Assembly: GCA_019843655.1 (NCBI GenBank)
Contig: JACDQD010000008.1
Location: forward strand, 11,318,442-11,382,441
Length of the DNA: 64,000 nucleotides
Reading direction: 5' to 3'
From: Lethocerus indicus
Taxonomy: Eukaryota; Arthropoda; Insecta; Hemiptera; Belostomatidae
Shown here: one piece after another, positions 40,928 to 55,000 of the stretch
How the letters are laid out: each line of letters opens with the position of its first letter
Numbering within the stretch: the first letter of the stretch is position 1
The notes under the pieces: generated by a model
The model's database searches: none
What the model was told of the DNA's origin: nothing
Seen by the model: only the letters and a program-made list of their open reading frames with translations
Program-made: the position numbers and the translations under genes

Positions 40928-40977
40928 CCCCCCCCCCCCATCTCTCTCTCTCTCTACTTCTCTGTCTCTCTTCTTAT
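40928..40977. repeat. C12 run with (TC)n tract
   Basis: Twelve C at 40928-40939, then TC repeats to 40955 and an interrupted CT-rich stretch. Confidence 0.9.
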
Positions 40978-41775
40978 CCCTTTCTCCCGGGGACGGCGGC
41001 TGGTTCCGAGTTCAATTACCCGGACGGGATCGGGACGGACGGAGGAGCGGGAGGGAAGCATGAGGAAAGGAAACTGAGGGGAGGGGACGAAGAACGAAGA
41101 GGAAGGCTCGCCCAGCTCCCCGCGGTATAGACCAAACCCCCAAGGGTCACTCACTCACTCTCTCCACCTAACTCTTTTAGACAGACACCACCTGCAACAT
41201 CCACGTGCACGGACACATACACGTAGTCGACCATTTCACAAGTATACACAATTTAATAATGTTATCTATATATACGACTTTTAGATCACGTTTAGCGCAC
41301 TTATAAATTATTTATTATAATCCGCTGCCGTCATTGAGAAATAAAGAATTCAGGCGTACAAAAAACATCTCCATTGATTATTGATATAACAATGTCATAC
41401 GCCAATATATACGAAAGTATTAAATGGTATGGAACCAATAATGGGACATATGACCCATAAAAAAACGTAACGTCAAAGCTCTACGGAGATTGGTTCCCGC
41501 CAGCCGGTTGTTGGACCCTAGGGAACGGGGTTCGGCCCCACGCGGGTTCCAGATTTCCAAACCGGAAAAGAACAAAGGGTTTTAGGTCGTCCGGCTGGCG
41601 ACCCGGCAGGATGTAGAGTTGAGAGAAACACTGGAGTAGAGGGAGAGAAGCGTGGAGTTGAAAAAAAAGAGAATTCGTCAATATTTAGCGGAGAGAAGGG
41701 GTAGAGAGGGGGGCAGATCTTTGTTTCTGAAGAACAAAGCCGTGTCTAATAAGAGATGAAAGGTTGGAGGGGGGA

Positions 41776-41820
41776 CCGAGAGAAGGAGAGATGGTGGGAG
41801 AGAGGGAGGGAGGGAGAGAG
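41776..41820. repeat. Purine (GA/GGGA)n tract
   Basis: GAGAGAAGGAGAG, then GGGAGAGAGGGAGGGAGGG-type sequence. Confidence 0.85.
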
Positions 41821-44800
41821 CGTCGGTCTCCGGGCGGCCCCCGCCCGTTTTATTCCGGGACCCGAATAAACAGTCGGCCCAATAGCGCCGCTCAAAGAGT
41901 TATAACAATCTGTTCTGACACCGGCGACAGAGTGGAAACTCTTCGATCTACCGGAAAAACGCGGGAAAGGGGAGTGCTCGGTACTTTTTTCCTCAAACAA
42001 AGACTTCTCTAATATGGTGCGCACCCGGGAAGTTTGATTTGGCCTAAAGCCGACCGCCAAATCGCCGCCTAATTCACGGAGGGCGCAATCAGATTAGTAG
42101 CCGGAATTAATATGAGATATTTAGATTCCCGGTTTCTTAGACAGGAGCATGAGCGCGTAAGTTTAAAAGGGAATACATATGCAGCAGTTTCATTTTAATG
42201 ATGAATATTAATTCATAAAAATTAATTTTTCCCGCTTAATTAAGGCAAACTATATATAACATTTTTATGGTTATTATTAGCAATTAAATTTGTCACGTTA
42301 TAAACCTTCACGCTGGGAGTCTGTCACGTGATACCATAAAATCTGAATCCGATCTGTGAATTACTAGTAGTAATTAATAGTAGCAAGAAAGAAAAAAAGA
42401 TATGCAGAATTTACCGGAAAATAAAATCAATTACTTATTTACGGACCCGTAAAATTCAATTCTCGTGGCAAAAATTACGGGATTCCATTATCGGTCCATT
42501 TAATCTTGGGGCATAATTTGATTCGACTACCGCAATCCTCTTGCTTCCCCGTTCCCCTTCCCGCAAACCCACCGCTGTAATCTACGACAATACGCGCCGT
42601 ATCACAGAGGCTAATTGCTTCCAAACAGGGATTATCGATCGGGACCTCTCCGACAGATAATTACCGTCGCTAATTAGCCGGCCACGGTGCCACTGTCGGA
42701 GCTGGGGACCGCCTCAAAACTGCCGTACATGTCGCTTCGTTAAATCTCCGCCTTCAACCTCCCTTTTAGGTCCCGATGACGGGACTAATAAGCTCCAAAT
42801 AAAAATAAAAAGAGAGAGAAGGTAATTTAAGGAGTACGATACATATTTTCAATACACACGTGTCTTTTATGCTGTAATTATCTGTACAAATAAATTACAT
42901 CAAGAAGGGATTTCCAGTCGGGTGATTATTTTTATACAAAAATGTTTGGTAGCGGTTAACCGTACTTTTGGACCGATTAAGTCCTGATAATGAAACTCAT
43001 TTTTTCCTATCCGACTTATTTCTAGGCGAAACTACATAACAGACAACTCTACATAATCCGTTTACAGGAACCAATACATTAAAATTGTATTGGGAGTTGC
43101 CTGTGAATATAATGGCTCTCATCCAATTAATTTTTTAAGGTTAATTATTTCGTTCGTAACGTTATAAAAGCATTGAAATTTTCTATCGATAAAATCTAAA
43201 TCCCAGTGAATTTCCAGTTATTTATGGTAATGACAATGTTTCCTAGGAAGTCTTTTCACATCAGGTATACTTCGTTTTAGAATAGCTACCGTTTCAGTTA
43301 ATAAATACTTGAAATCACGGTTTGTAAGCTAAGCCTTTTCTATCGCCAGATCTCAGGAGGTGATCGAACGTGTTTACGATCGACTTCTAAATGGGTATTT
43401 CTAATACAATACTCCACCAGATATTTCCCTGGCACGACAAACACCCTCAAATCAAACCCCTATAATAAAGTCAAAAACGGCATTAAATCAGGCGTTAAAT
43501 TAAGGATCTGAACACTTTTTTCGATAATAAATCAAAACTCGTTTAACCCGATTGTTATCTCGCTCGCTCCGCTAATCTAAGAAACCATTTTTTCTCAAGA
43601 CTGTGTGTTTAGAAAAAAAAGAAGGAAACGGTAGCGGAGAGAAAAATAGGGAGGTTTTACTGGAAGTAATTTCGTTTTTGAGTTTTATAGCGCTCGAGAT
43701 AAGTATAAATCTAATCTAAAGGACTCGAGAGAATTGGCAAAGGTTCCGAACTAAAGGTTCCTAATCCGGGGGGACCGAAGTCACAAATCTTGGACAAAAA
43801 TAATAGACGTCTAATCCCGATTGGTTTATTTCGTATCCAAATTTTATTCATAGCAATTTATATCGTGATCTTACATAGTTCGGGTTGTTCCCCTCAGTAT
43901 TACTGCAATAAGCGTTCAATATTCACGTCAATATTACACTATATTGATACATACAATAATACATACATGTTACAAGGTCAAAGTAACAGCGCAATTATAG
44001 TGCTAATTCGAAAAACGCTAGTTACACTTTATTATTGAATAACTGCTCATAATTAGTTCAACACGTTTTACCTAATAGGTTGCAACAATTCTTCTAACTT
44101 TCATTATCGCATTGTATTATAACTGGAATGTTGGACCGAGTTCACCCTCTAGTGAAAACTCGATAAGTCAAATAGAACTCACTTCAATACAGAGCGTAAA
44201 ATTGATCAGGACTGACGGGTAAAAAGAGTGAACATTTAGAATGAGAGCCTAATTAAACGCACAAGTTCTATTTTCGGACAGGGGGGAAATTTGTTGGCGT
44301 TAATTGAACGGCGTCAGAAAGTCGTGTAGAGGGAGGGTTAGCCTGTTACAGAAGCGCATCTGTCTACGCCCGCGCTGATATTTCTCTAGTTTCGTTACGT
44401 CTGTCCCTCGGAGAAATCGGGCGTGGGGCTTCATCCTTCAGGCGAGCGCACGGGCACTCGGTATCCGCCTGTAACGTTGATTAATGAAGGCTTTGACGCC
44501 GGCAGCCCGCATCTCTGTCAACACCGGCCTTATTACGTACAAAACACCCACGTCGGGTCCGATAATACGTCTCCAAGTGAGGGGGAGAGAGGACCCCGTC
44601 CTCAAAGCCCCATGATACCTTGAGACGATTTCTTACACCGGGGCGTTCCCCCCTCTTTGTGCCCTGCGTTTTAATCAGTTCTGTCCATCGGCCATATAAA
44701 TCCGTCTACACAATTTTTGATACGTAAGTATTTGTTGTAATTAATATTTAAAGAATAAGGAAATTTATTTTACAAACCTACTAAAAAAATAATGATAGCT

Positions 44801-47800
44801 TGACCGGTAGTGAATCCGCATCGGCATACAAGCATTTTTCGACGTAACGAAATAAGGAAGATACAATACTGTACAGAACTTAGAAGATAATGTCCAGTGC
44901 ACGCTAAGACAGCGGGCTTAAGACTCCGCCTTAAGACAGAATCATAGCCTGTGGGAGCTATATGTTCCTATCTTTATTCCATTGTACCGTCTACGTTCCT
45001 GACAGAGAACCTTATCTATAAAATTACTAACATATAACGGTATTGTATGACACGAATATCAATAACACAACGGTAGGCGCCCCGTCAGAAAGCCGTCGCG
45101 GCAGTTTCGTGAGCCGGTTTTGTGCGTTTGGAAACCCGATTCCAGGGCCCCGTTCCTCCCCTCGCTCTCTCCCCAACCTCCGGTATTAATAACGCCTGGA
45201 TATTACGAGCATTGTCCCCGGGGCAAGAAAACTGTCGGGAAGTCGGAGCCGGAGATAAATGGGCTTATTTCGAACGCGGGGACCTCGTCGAAGTCGAACA
45301 CACTTCTTGAAATGCGTTTAAATTTTGATGAAATCCAACTGAGCCTCCCCCCCTCCATTCAATTATTCAAAAGGGTCCACCGCCCTCACTCCTCTCACTC
45401 ACTCGCTCTCCCTCTCTTTCTCTCCTTTCGTTTAATAACAGAGTTTTGCGGAACAATTAATTATTTCTATTGGATATAAAACCGGGCGCCCGCTTTTGTG
45501 TACACGAGTCATTTGTTACGCGAGGAGGCATTGTTGCCTTTAATTGGGCTTAAGTGTCACTTCCAAGTAATTAAGAAGTTGCGAAACCCGAGTCCCGCCC
45601 GGGCACAGGAGTCCCGGTCTCTAACCGGCCCCTTTTAAGTATACCAATTACTCCCTATTATTTACCTGGCCGCGGAGTCGATTTATAAGCCGGAGTTTTG
45701 AAATACGCTCCGGAAATAAATGGAAGGCGGGAAAACCGGGATTATCCGGGAGTCGGGATAATTGAGAGGGACTTAACGCGACGTATTTATTCAAAGGAGT
45801 CAACAGAGAGGTTTTCGCCCAAGCAAGATCTGTAGAGTATACGCAGGTGCATTTCATACAGGAAATGTAACCACTTTGTATTTCAGAGCAGCGTCTTAAT
45901 AATACTATAACCGCAGTTTTAGGGAGGAAGACGTTAGAAAGAAGTCGGGAATCGAACTAAACTGCACCGATTTCACAATTTAATTTATTGAAGTTGAGGA
46001 TCAACTGACTACAGTGTACTCATTAAGGGCCAAATGATAGGATTGTGTTTCGCTTATGGAAAGTATATTACTTGCGGGGGCTACGCAACGTCGGCGGAGC
46101 GAGACAACGAACTACACGGGCAGCCCATTAGTCTTGGCGAAGGGGGCAATTTTCGGAAAGCGGAGTGATCGGTTAAAGTCCGAAGTTAAAAAATCGTCTG
46201 CAGCCCCCACACCACTCGGTTGCCACCACTGGGAGGGGAAAGCGGAGAAACAGTATGCGAGCTACCCATCCACCCCATGCAGTTGCCAAAGGCCCTTGCA
46301 CCGCCGCCCCTCATCAATCAGCCGCCTTCCCAGATATTGCCTTATGTTCCACCGCCACGCTCCTTTCTTCCCTTATTTCTTCTCTCCCCGCACACACACT
46401 CCTTTTATACTTACTAAGCCAGATTCCCGGCTATCGGACAGGAGGGAAAGTCGTATAAAAAAAAAAACCGACGAAAAATTGCCGTCCCTATTTCTTATTC
46501 TTCTTCTCCTCCTCGCCCTCTGCAATATACGGCCTGTCGGGAACCGACGACGTCAGATGGACTCCCGTAGGACGCGGGCATCTTAGTCGGCAGTTTCTGG
46601 GGATAATTTATGACTCCGATGAAAGGTATCGAATGATGCATGAACTGCGCTCGAATTGAGGATATTAAAACGAATTTCCTATTATTCGGTAAAAAAAGCA
46701 ACACCATTGGCGGTTTACATTGAAAATTATAAATGTTGGATTTTTAACACTCCATGGTAAATGGTTCTATTCCACTATCATAAATATTTATAATACTCCG
46801 AGGGAATTAAGATCAAGTCATTGATACTGAAGGAGTCTTCAAACCATAAACTATTATCATAATCGGAGCATTGCTTACATTCCTTAGTTGTCTTAAAAGT
46901 ATTGGTTTTCGACTTAGTAATTGCCAAACTATGAAACAAGAAGTTCTAAATCTAACATGGAATGGAACTCACAAGTTCTGTTGTGGATATTTTCAACTTG
47001 ATCAGGTCTATAATGGATGGGTGGGGGCGGACGCAAATAGCGGTCAAGCACATTATTCAACACCGGATAATTTAATTACAACCTCAATACTCAACAGTCC
47101 GCAGACAGTTGTAAACATGTATTTTATCAGAGTTACGTCATCGCATTCGCAATATTTGAATATTCGTTATAAAACCCCTGAAAAGGCGTTTTATTTCATT
47201 AAAGATTGTCCGGCCCAAATTGAGTTTGAATATAAAATCGGCACTTACAATCAAACTACACGGCGAGTCGCCAAATGAAGACAAATCAGCGGGGGTATAA
47301 CGCCGGCGGGACGTATCCAATTTAAACCCTAACTAAATTTAAACTCGAACACTAAACAAAAGTACCTTCTGGGGCCCGTAAATCAAACTCGGGAAGAAAA
47401 CAAAATTGAAGAAAATCAGTCGGAATATTTATCGGCCGCCGGGTTCTAATTCAAGTTTCTTCGTGCGTCAATAATCAAGCAACGACTTGGGTGCGTGTCC
47501 GACCCCGAAAGATGATTTAAAGGAGTTGGGAATGCGTTTCAATCAGCCGGCTTCTGGTTGTTCTTTCGACTCTCAGCAATCGGAGGATATTTAATTCGGA
47601 GTTTCGTCGCGAATTCAAAATAGAACGAGACCTCGACAATCGGGAAATATCCGATAATATGCAAATTATCGATGCTTTGACCAAATCTTTTTGTCCTAGA
47701 TTACTGACAAAACTGGTTTATTTATTTATTCATAACAGCTGACAAAAGATTAACAGCCCTCTATACCTTGAGATCGGTGCGAAAAACAATCAGAAGTATT

Positions 47801-48771
47801 GATTCTGTAAAAACGGATCGAACCACTTACAGAGGGCCGTTTCCTTAAAAGCCCCCACCGCCCCATATTTATTTTATATCCCGGTCCGACTTACGGGGCC
47901 CCGAATATTTTCCGAAGCGAAAAAGGTGTATCCACCCCCCCCCTCCGGTCGTCGATATGTATTTTATAGATAGCCAGAAGAAATAATGTACCTTTGAAGG
48001 GGTCGGGGGCGCTATTCTGTATAAAGAAGCGCTGGGAGGCAATAAAAATAAGCTGCCGACGCCATACCCCATGAAAGGTTTGGTGAAGCACCTCTGTAAC
48101 GGGGAAAAAATCAGGGATCCAGCGGCGTTTACTTTAATTCCTCGGCGGATACTTGTAACGTTTTGTTAATAAAATCGTTGTTTCATTTGAAATTTGTTTA
48201 CAAACATTTTCCACAGTGGATACAACCTAATTTACAGCAGTGGTATTACGCTTCAAACTATAGTATTATTATAGGTACTTCATATACTATTATTTCATTT
48301 CTTAAGGATGCGCCTGATACAGTACAGAACAATAATATACAGTTCATATGCTTCTAATTACTATCGTGCACTTTAAATTCCAATCCATTTCGGTATCATT
48401 ATTTCGAAATAAAACGGAACAGCCCTCCTCCTCTTGAGTATTATCTGTTTCCACGAACGGCGATTCAACGTTTTACCGACAATAAACAGTGCGGTCTGAG
48501 AATAATAATGGGGGATATTCCTTTAAAAGTCAAGTCTAATGCCGAATTAATGAGGCTGACAGATCCCGGTGGTCTTAGGGACCCCTTCTGCATAAGACAG
48601 CCCAAATCCGACAATCTAATGATATTGTCAAAATTGACGGGAATTCAAAATGTATTTGTTAACAACGGTACACATCATATCAGTAAGCAATAATACTCGA
48701 ATGAATGGGACTAAGAAAATGACTAAATATTTGAGTTCATAACTTATTGTCGGCAAGAAGTAATAAGGAGC

Positions 48772-49038
48772 TTATAACTCGTTAAACAATTGAGATACGC
48801 AGCAAGCAGGAAAGCGATCATTTTGAACGATCAACCAGGAACGCACTTCCGTTAAAATCCGGAATCTATTGGCCCCTTTGATTCTTTCAACACCTGTTGG
48901 AACGGCATGCCACAAGCGAGCGGCGAGTTCTATAAAAAGGCCCATCGAATATCTACAAGGCCTTGGCACTGCTGAAGTAAGGACGAACAGCGACGAGGGG
49001 ATGAGTGGGAAGGGGCGGGGGGCGGTGAACATGATCAA
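48772..49038 (-). pseudogene. Possible C-terminal fragment of a non-LTR retrotransposon (LINE) reverse transcriptase
   Basis: An 88-codon minus-strand frame contains FIELAARLWHAVPTGVERIK (roughly residues 34-53) followed by GANRFR. CR1/RTE/Jockey-type LINE ORF2 proteins commonly end with an AARLWNxLP... segment and a following phenylalanine-containing helix, which this resembles. No catalytic reverse-transcriptase motif, polyA tail or target duplication is visible, so it would be a short relic. It may also be a coincidence. Confidence 0.25.
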
Positions 49039-52000
49039 TCAAGAGGCAAAACGCGGGCCGACTGTGATTAATTATGCGCCGGTCTGGTGATGAATTGGCC
49101 GGCAGCTTGGAAGCGGCGTCCACAGTTTAAATGCGATATGATCTACGATCGGCGGGTAAATTGGTCCGGAAAACCCTCGGGCTACCGTTCCGAAGGATAG
49201 TTTCGAAACGGGGGAATTAATTATTAAATTTTGAGAAGTGGTGATTCATACGGAAAGCCGTAAGGGTATTCTCAAATCCTGACTGTACACTAATCAGGTG
49301 CAATCAAGATTAAAATGGCATTAAAAGTATCCTCCTCCAGATATGGGGCGGGTACGACTCTATTTATGTACAGCGTAAGGATTCAAATAGTTCAAAGCAG
49401 CCGAACTGTTTAACAATAGGCGTAATCGATAATCGGGTCTTCGATCAAACCAGAAATTTTTATTACCCGCATTGAAGTCCACCCCGGAGGGTGGTACTTT
49501 TCATGCGTCCTATACACGCCGTTTATAGGGAGGGGAAGCATAATAAGAGGGACGGTACAGGTGGGGAGAGCGGCATGAAGTGGTAATTTGATGAATAAGC
49601 CTTATTAGAGCGGCACCGCCTTCGCTGGGGCCGAGTGGCTCCCTGACTTAGAGTGCGTGCACCCGGGGGCGTCCCCAGACATTCTTACGGCGGTTGGGGG
49701 ACCGATAACTCCGTCCTGGTATTACGGTCACTTATGTGGAAGGTACACGCCCAATTCTGAACAAGCAGCGGATGTACTACACCATATTTGACGAGTCAAA
49801 ACAATTTATTAATTACCAATATTTGTATCGGTCGGGCACAATAAACGAATTTATATGGCGAAAACGGTCATGGGATTCCTTCATGCTCTCATACGTTAAT
49901 TTTAATATTCAATAATTACGAGGCGTGGGTTGACCAAGGTTGGTTCAAAATAATTCATTCACTAACGACCAGTTAATTACAGTTTTGAATATTCAACACG
50001 ATAAATTACAAGGTAGATATTTTTAGAAATTAAGGCGGCAAAGTAATTGAGATATCTTCTACGCGCCTTCCATTTAAGGTTAATATTTGTCAAAAATCGC
50101 AAACCTGGAACAAACTAATTATTGCAAATTATTGCTTCGCGACTATCATTAATTTAAACTCTAACATAAATAAGCGAGGCCCACTGTTATGGAATTGCCT
50201 TGCAAAAAACAAAAATAAATCCTTTGGGATTTAAACGCCGGAGAAATATATTTTAATCGCAAAACGGGATTTAATTAGAAACTTCACCAGGGATTGTGGC
50301 TGTAAAGTTTTCAAAGAGTACTTAGTCGCTCTGCGGGAGGAAAGAAAAATGAGCTGCGGCCCCGAATTAGAAAATTGTACAAGGTGTCAGGCAAAAAAGT
50401 TAAATGGGGTAAGGCCTAGCGAAAGTTTCGGCCTTTGAAATAAAAGCGGTTCAAACAAATGAGCCCCGGCCACGAGTATCAACTGCATATTTATCTCGGG
50501 ACGAATTAAAAACTAATTAGCCGACACGACGCCGTCGCTTATCCGATCGATCGCCTTAATTGCTTTATTATTATAGGAAAGTATACAGTGGGACAGAGAG
50601 AGAGGGAATATAAATGAAATTAAAACGAAATTAAAAGATCCACGGATAAGCCAAGGGAACAACAATGTGGGGGTGTAATTGTTAATTCCGTACCGGGCGG
50701 GGAAATAAATCAAACCGGAACGTCGACAGGTCGGGGGATTACAGGGGTATCACGAACAACATTCTGCCGATCGCGAGAAAAATTTAATGTGAGAAACAAC
50801 GGATTATATTCAGAGCGGTAACCTTTCACAAAATATTAACTGAAACTCGCGCTCAGTTTCCTATTCTTGTACTTGCTGTAATAATATTACAACATTTTGA
50901 ATTCCCAGACCATGTTATCATGGAAGGATTCCATAGCAACATCCCCTAAATGTAATATATAGAACCTGGAATGATCCCATTACTATTATTAAGGCCCGAA
51001 CCAGCGAGCGGAGACAGATGATCTCAGAAGTCCGTAGTCCACCAAACGAGTATACCAAACTCCAAAAGATACACAGCAAAAATATTATATATGCAACCAT
51101 ATCCCCTCGTAATATCCTCAAGTTTGATACTCCTAGATGATTGATTTTTCGGTAGTCCATGAGTTCGTCAATTTTTAATTGAGGGTGTAATAAGGATGCA
51201 ACTAAAGCTCTTTTGAACTTCACAGACCGATAAAATTGAATCTTATTTGAGTACTGACCAGGAAAATATGATTAGAAAATGTAATCTTCAATGTTTTTAT
51301 GATAACGTTTCCACGTGCCCACGGTAATGCCCGCCGCCGGAGATGGGACAAGGAAAAATTTCGGGCCAACACAATATCGGGCCGAATAGAGGTCCGAAGA
51401 GAGGAGCGCGAAAATTTGTAAGAGAAAATAAAAGGGTTTATCCTTGAGGTAAGCGTATTTTTTCCTCCCCGAGGCGAGGTCCCTTTACGGTGTCGCCTTT
51501 TCAGGCGGGCGGTGCACGAAGCCTTTGAGATCGAATAAAGTTAGGCGGTGGGCCGGGGCAGAGATTGAGAGAGATATTGCGGGCGTCGTTAGGGAGGGTG
51601 GCAGTCTGCTCCCCGAATACTTAGTGAGGCAGACGTGACCGGCAAATACATAGCAGTCTCATCCCGGCCGATGCAGACCTTAAATGCCACCCGAGTCCAA
51701 GAACACTGGAGCTCCTTCCCCCGGGTACCCCATAAAAGTATAGATGACAAAATTACATTTCTTCGTAGAAATGTACAAGTAAATTGATTATTATCAGTTA
51801 TGTGCGATTATATATTGTAGTTCACGAGCACATCGATTCTGAACCGGCGAAAATTTGTAATTAGTGAAATAATCTGTAGTTGTACTATAATTGTATAATA
51901 AAGAAAAACGTAACTGTAAATAAATTAATTACATTCGGAATTAAAAATGCCGAATTATCTACTTATCTCACGAAACGTTCAGTTACTTTTGAAATAAATA

Positions 52001-55000
52001 TTTAATCGATAAACCCTATTATTCTAATAGAAAATTGTAGTTGGACCTTGGCGGGATGCGTGACGATGACAGATCCGGGTTTGGAGTAATGAACGTTCTT
52101 GCGGGCGGACTTATTCTGTAAAGGGTGGCAGAGGCACGGAGGAGTCCGTGAAATATTGCTCCTTGGCGATGATTAATAGGACCTGTAGAGCGGGCGACCC
52201 GCCCCCAAACAATGAGAACTGTGGAAAACGCCTAATGTTATCGGAATGAAAAGACCCGTTTTCGAGCATTCAATGGGAAATTTACAGCGGCCGAGGAAAT
52301 AATACCAGTGGAAATTGGTCCGGTGAAATACATGGATTTATAGCTGTGTGCGTTTATTTGCCAAAGCGTCAACACTTTGCACACTGGAGTACCCACGATT
52401 TTATTTTCTAACACAGGCCTGTATTCCCGTTAGGTGCAAAGTTTAATTTAAATTTTTCCAAATCCTTCCAAAAAACGCCAGTTCTCTAACAAGAAATTTC
52501 AAACGTCATTAATATTGGATGTTATCCCGGGCACCAAAAAAAAGGGGGCTAGGAATTCGCCCGTAAGAGGAAAACTGGCCGTATTATAAATAAAATAGGC
52601 CTCCGAGAATAAGGAAGGTAAAGGCGTAGGGTATTTTTTTCTTCTCGCTTTATGCATAACAAGCAAAAGGGCGATCCCATAGTGCAAGGTTTTGGGGGTA
52701 AAAGCATTAAGTTAACAGTATTTCCGCCTTAAAAATGTACAAGGGTCCCGAGGGATGGAGGCCCAGGGCAGGCGACTTCGCCCTACTCCCTTTTCCCCTT
52801 TCGCTCTTTTTAGCGTTATCCCATTTTTTGAATACGCAATTCTCGCGACCCGTTTCCCAGAGCCCGAGTACAATCCGGCGGGTTCAAGCGGGTCAGAGAA
52901 CCATGACACGCGCCAGGCTTGCAACCGGGAACTCCGATAACCGTACAAGACTAAATTGAATTATTTAGAAAACAAATTTTACACTCATTCTAAAATCCGA
53001 CATTCGGTGGAATTCTAGAGTATTAAAAGACTTAGGACATTTATGAACAAATAAATTCTGAAATTATAGAATAATGGGTTCAGAGTTAATTTTAAATCTA
53101 TTATATTAAATAGGTGGCTGTTCATCCCATTAATCATGGGCACAGACACCGATAAATTTCCGACAAGAGAAATATAACATTTTTTGTATTACAAACTTCT
53201 AGTTAACATCAGCGTGCTAAATAGTGCACTTCGTTTTGTGCTATCACTTCGTTAATGCATCCCGCCGGAAATATACAATCAAGTTTTATTTCGGCTCCCC
53301 TCTCCCCGGGGGGTCGGCTTGCACTTATTATTAAGAGCGATAAATTACGCGCGTCCAGGTATTTTTTTCCGCCCCATTCGGTTTCATTAGGGAATCCGCA
53401 TATGAATTCGCCCTCCCCAGAGTGAATTTTATTATGTTCTCCCACTCTCGGGTCCGATATATTCATTCGTCTCTTGTAATTAATACGAACGATTATCGAA
53501 AGAACATTGTTCGTGTACTCCCATTCGAATTTTATCTGTCTCGGTTACGTTTGTAAAAAAAGTTCTCTAGAATAGTGAGTCGGTCATTTTCCGATTCTCC
53601 GCGCCCCATCCGATTATGATTAATGACGCCTGTGATTGTTCGGGGCTTAAAACCTGTCCGAAGATCCGGTAAAGGTGAGACGATATCTGTAACTCGGATC
53701 AATGATGCGGCCATTTCCATAGATTATAAAGGTTTCGGAGACCTAAACCCTATTGAACTTATTGTTCCGAAGACCAAGGGGGAAAATAAAATTAATTTCT
53801 GTAAGACTTCCGAAGGTATGCCCCCCCCACCGACTACCCGCGATAAATTCTTAATTCGGAGGGTCCGTCGGAAGATCGTATTTAAACTCCGACCGCAGAC
53901 CGCGATATTACGGCCACCCCGAACCCTTGCCGGGGGTTTACGCGCGAAAAGATATTTACTGTTCAATTGGGGAACGCCCGCTACCCGGGCGGCGGTTGAA
54001 ATTTACGTTATTAAACTTCTCGGCGAAGTTCCGGAGCGTAAAATCGGCCCTCCGAATTAGCGAGAGTATGAAAATATGGCCCGTTGCCCGGGCCGAAATT
54101 AGCCCGACGATTTTGCCGAGCGGTTAACGATATTATACGTACCGTGAAATTATAAATCAAGTACAAGCGATATAAACACTGGCGGTAACATATTAAGCAT
54201 TTATATTCGTTATATTTCCCTTTATGAAATAATTTCTAAAACAGTGGTAACCTGTCAATCAAAGATTCGAGAAATATTGTATCTCAGTTCCATATAAAAT
54301 ATTAAAATTAAAAATTAAAATTAAAACAAAGATTAATAAACTACCTATTAAATGTACATTCCGATTAATTTCTATATACTTTTAACTATCCAAATATTTT
54401 TGAAAAATATCCCTATATTTTTATCTGACTGTCTTATGACTATATAGTCTATACTATACTCAGTGTTTCTATACCATACCCATTGAGAGTAGACTTTTGG
54501 GGACTTTTTATCAGCGAAATTAAGTGTATTTTTCCATTATAATAATGGATATCGTCTGAAACTATGAATAAGCAATGCTGGGTTCTGAAATTGAGTTTTA
54601 AAAATAAAGGATTTATATGACGGTGCTAAGAACCCTGAAATCAAAAGGAAACAGGCACACCGCGGGTCTATAGACCCTGTGGGGCAATTGAACAGTATAC
54701 GGCCACTTTTCGGGACCGGTATAAAATGCTTATTACCCCCAATAGATTGTATTCAACGTGTTCGCTCCCCATTCAGGCGGCGAGTGCCTATACAGAGATT
54801 ATCCGCTCAGATGTAACACACGAGGGCACATCTGGAGACTCGTAAAAGGGACCGGAGGGCGAAATCTCTGAACCGACAGAAAGAGAGAAAAGCCTATCGG
54901 GCCTTGCGTCTTTTCTTCGCTGGGCGACTTTCCCCGGTGATGGCGCGAGTTTCCCGCCTCCAACGTTCCAACAACCGAAGCGACCGGCGATAGCTTGACT

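Larger units (their letters stand above)
38822..48771. other. Noncoding stretch within the presumptive large intron
   Basis: Alternating AT-rich and GC-rich patches (about 38890-39240, 39650-40140, 40640-41140, 41480-42100, 45060-45780, 46050-46590). It includes the longest open frame of the window (176 codons, plus, 46056-46586), which is low-complexity and basic, and a 135-codon AT-rich frame at 46871-47278 (plus). Neither shows a recognisable domain or a compelling splice context. Confidence 0.55.

Noticed and set aside
46056..46586. Longest open frame in the window (176 codons, plus)
   Set aside because: This length is expected by chance in 64 kb of mixed composition. The product is low-complexity, basic and Ser/Pro-rich, has no domain, and overlaps another open frame.
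46871..47278. 135-codon plus-strand frame
   Set aside because: AT-rich, no recognised domain, no convincing splice sites or promoter. It could be an orphan exon, but the sequence alone does not support it.
50918..51223. 101-codon minus-strand frame with hydrophobic stretches
   Set aside because: The hydrophobic segments resemble membrane helices, but the composition is biased and no family is recognised.
53623..54060. 145-codon plus-strand frame
   Set aside because: It coincides with a long GC-rich patch that lowers stop frequency; other frames are also open and no domain is recognised.
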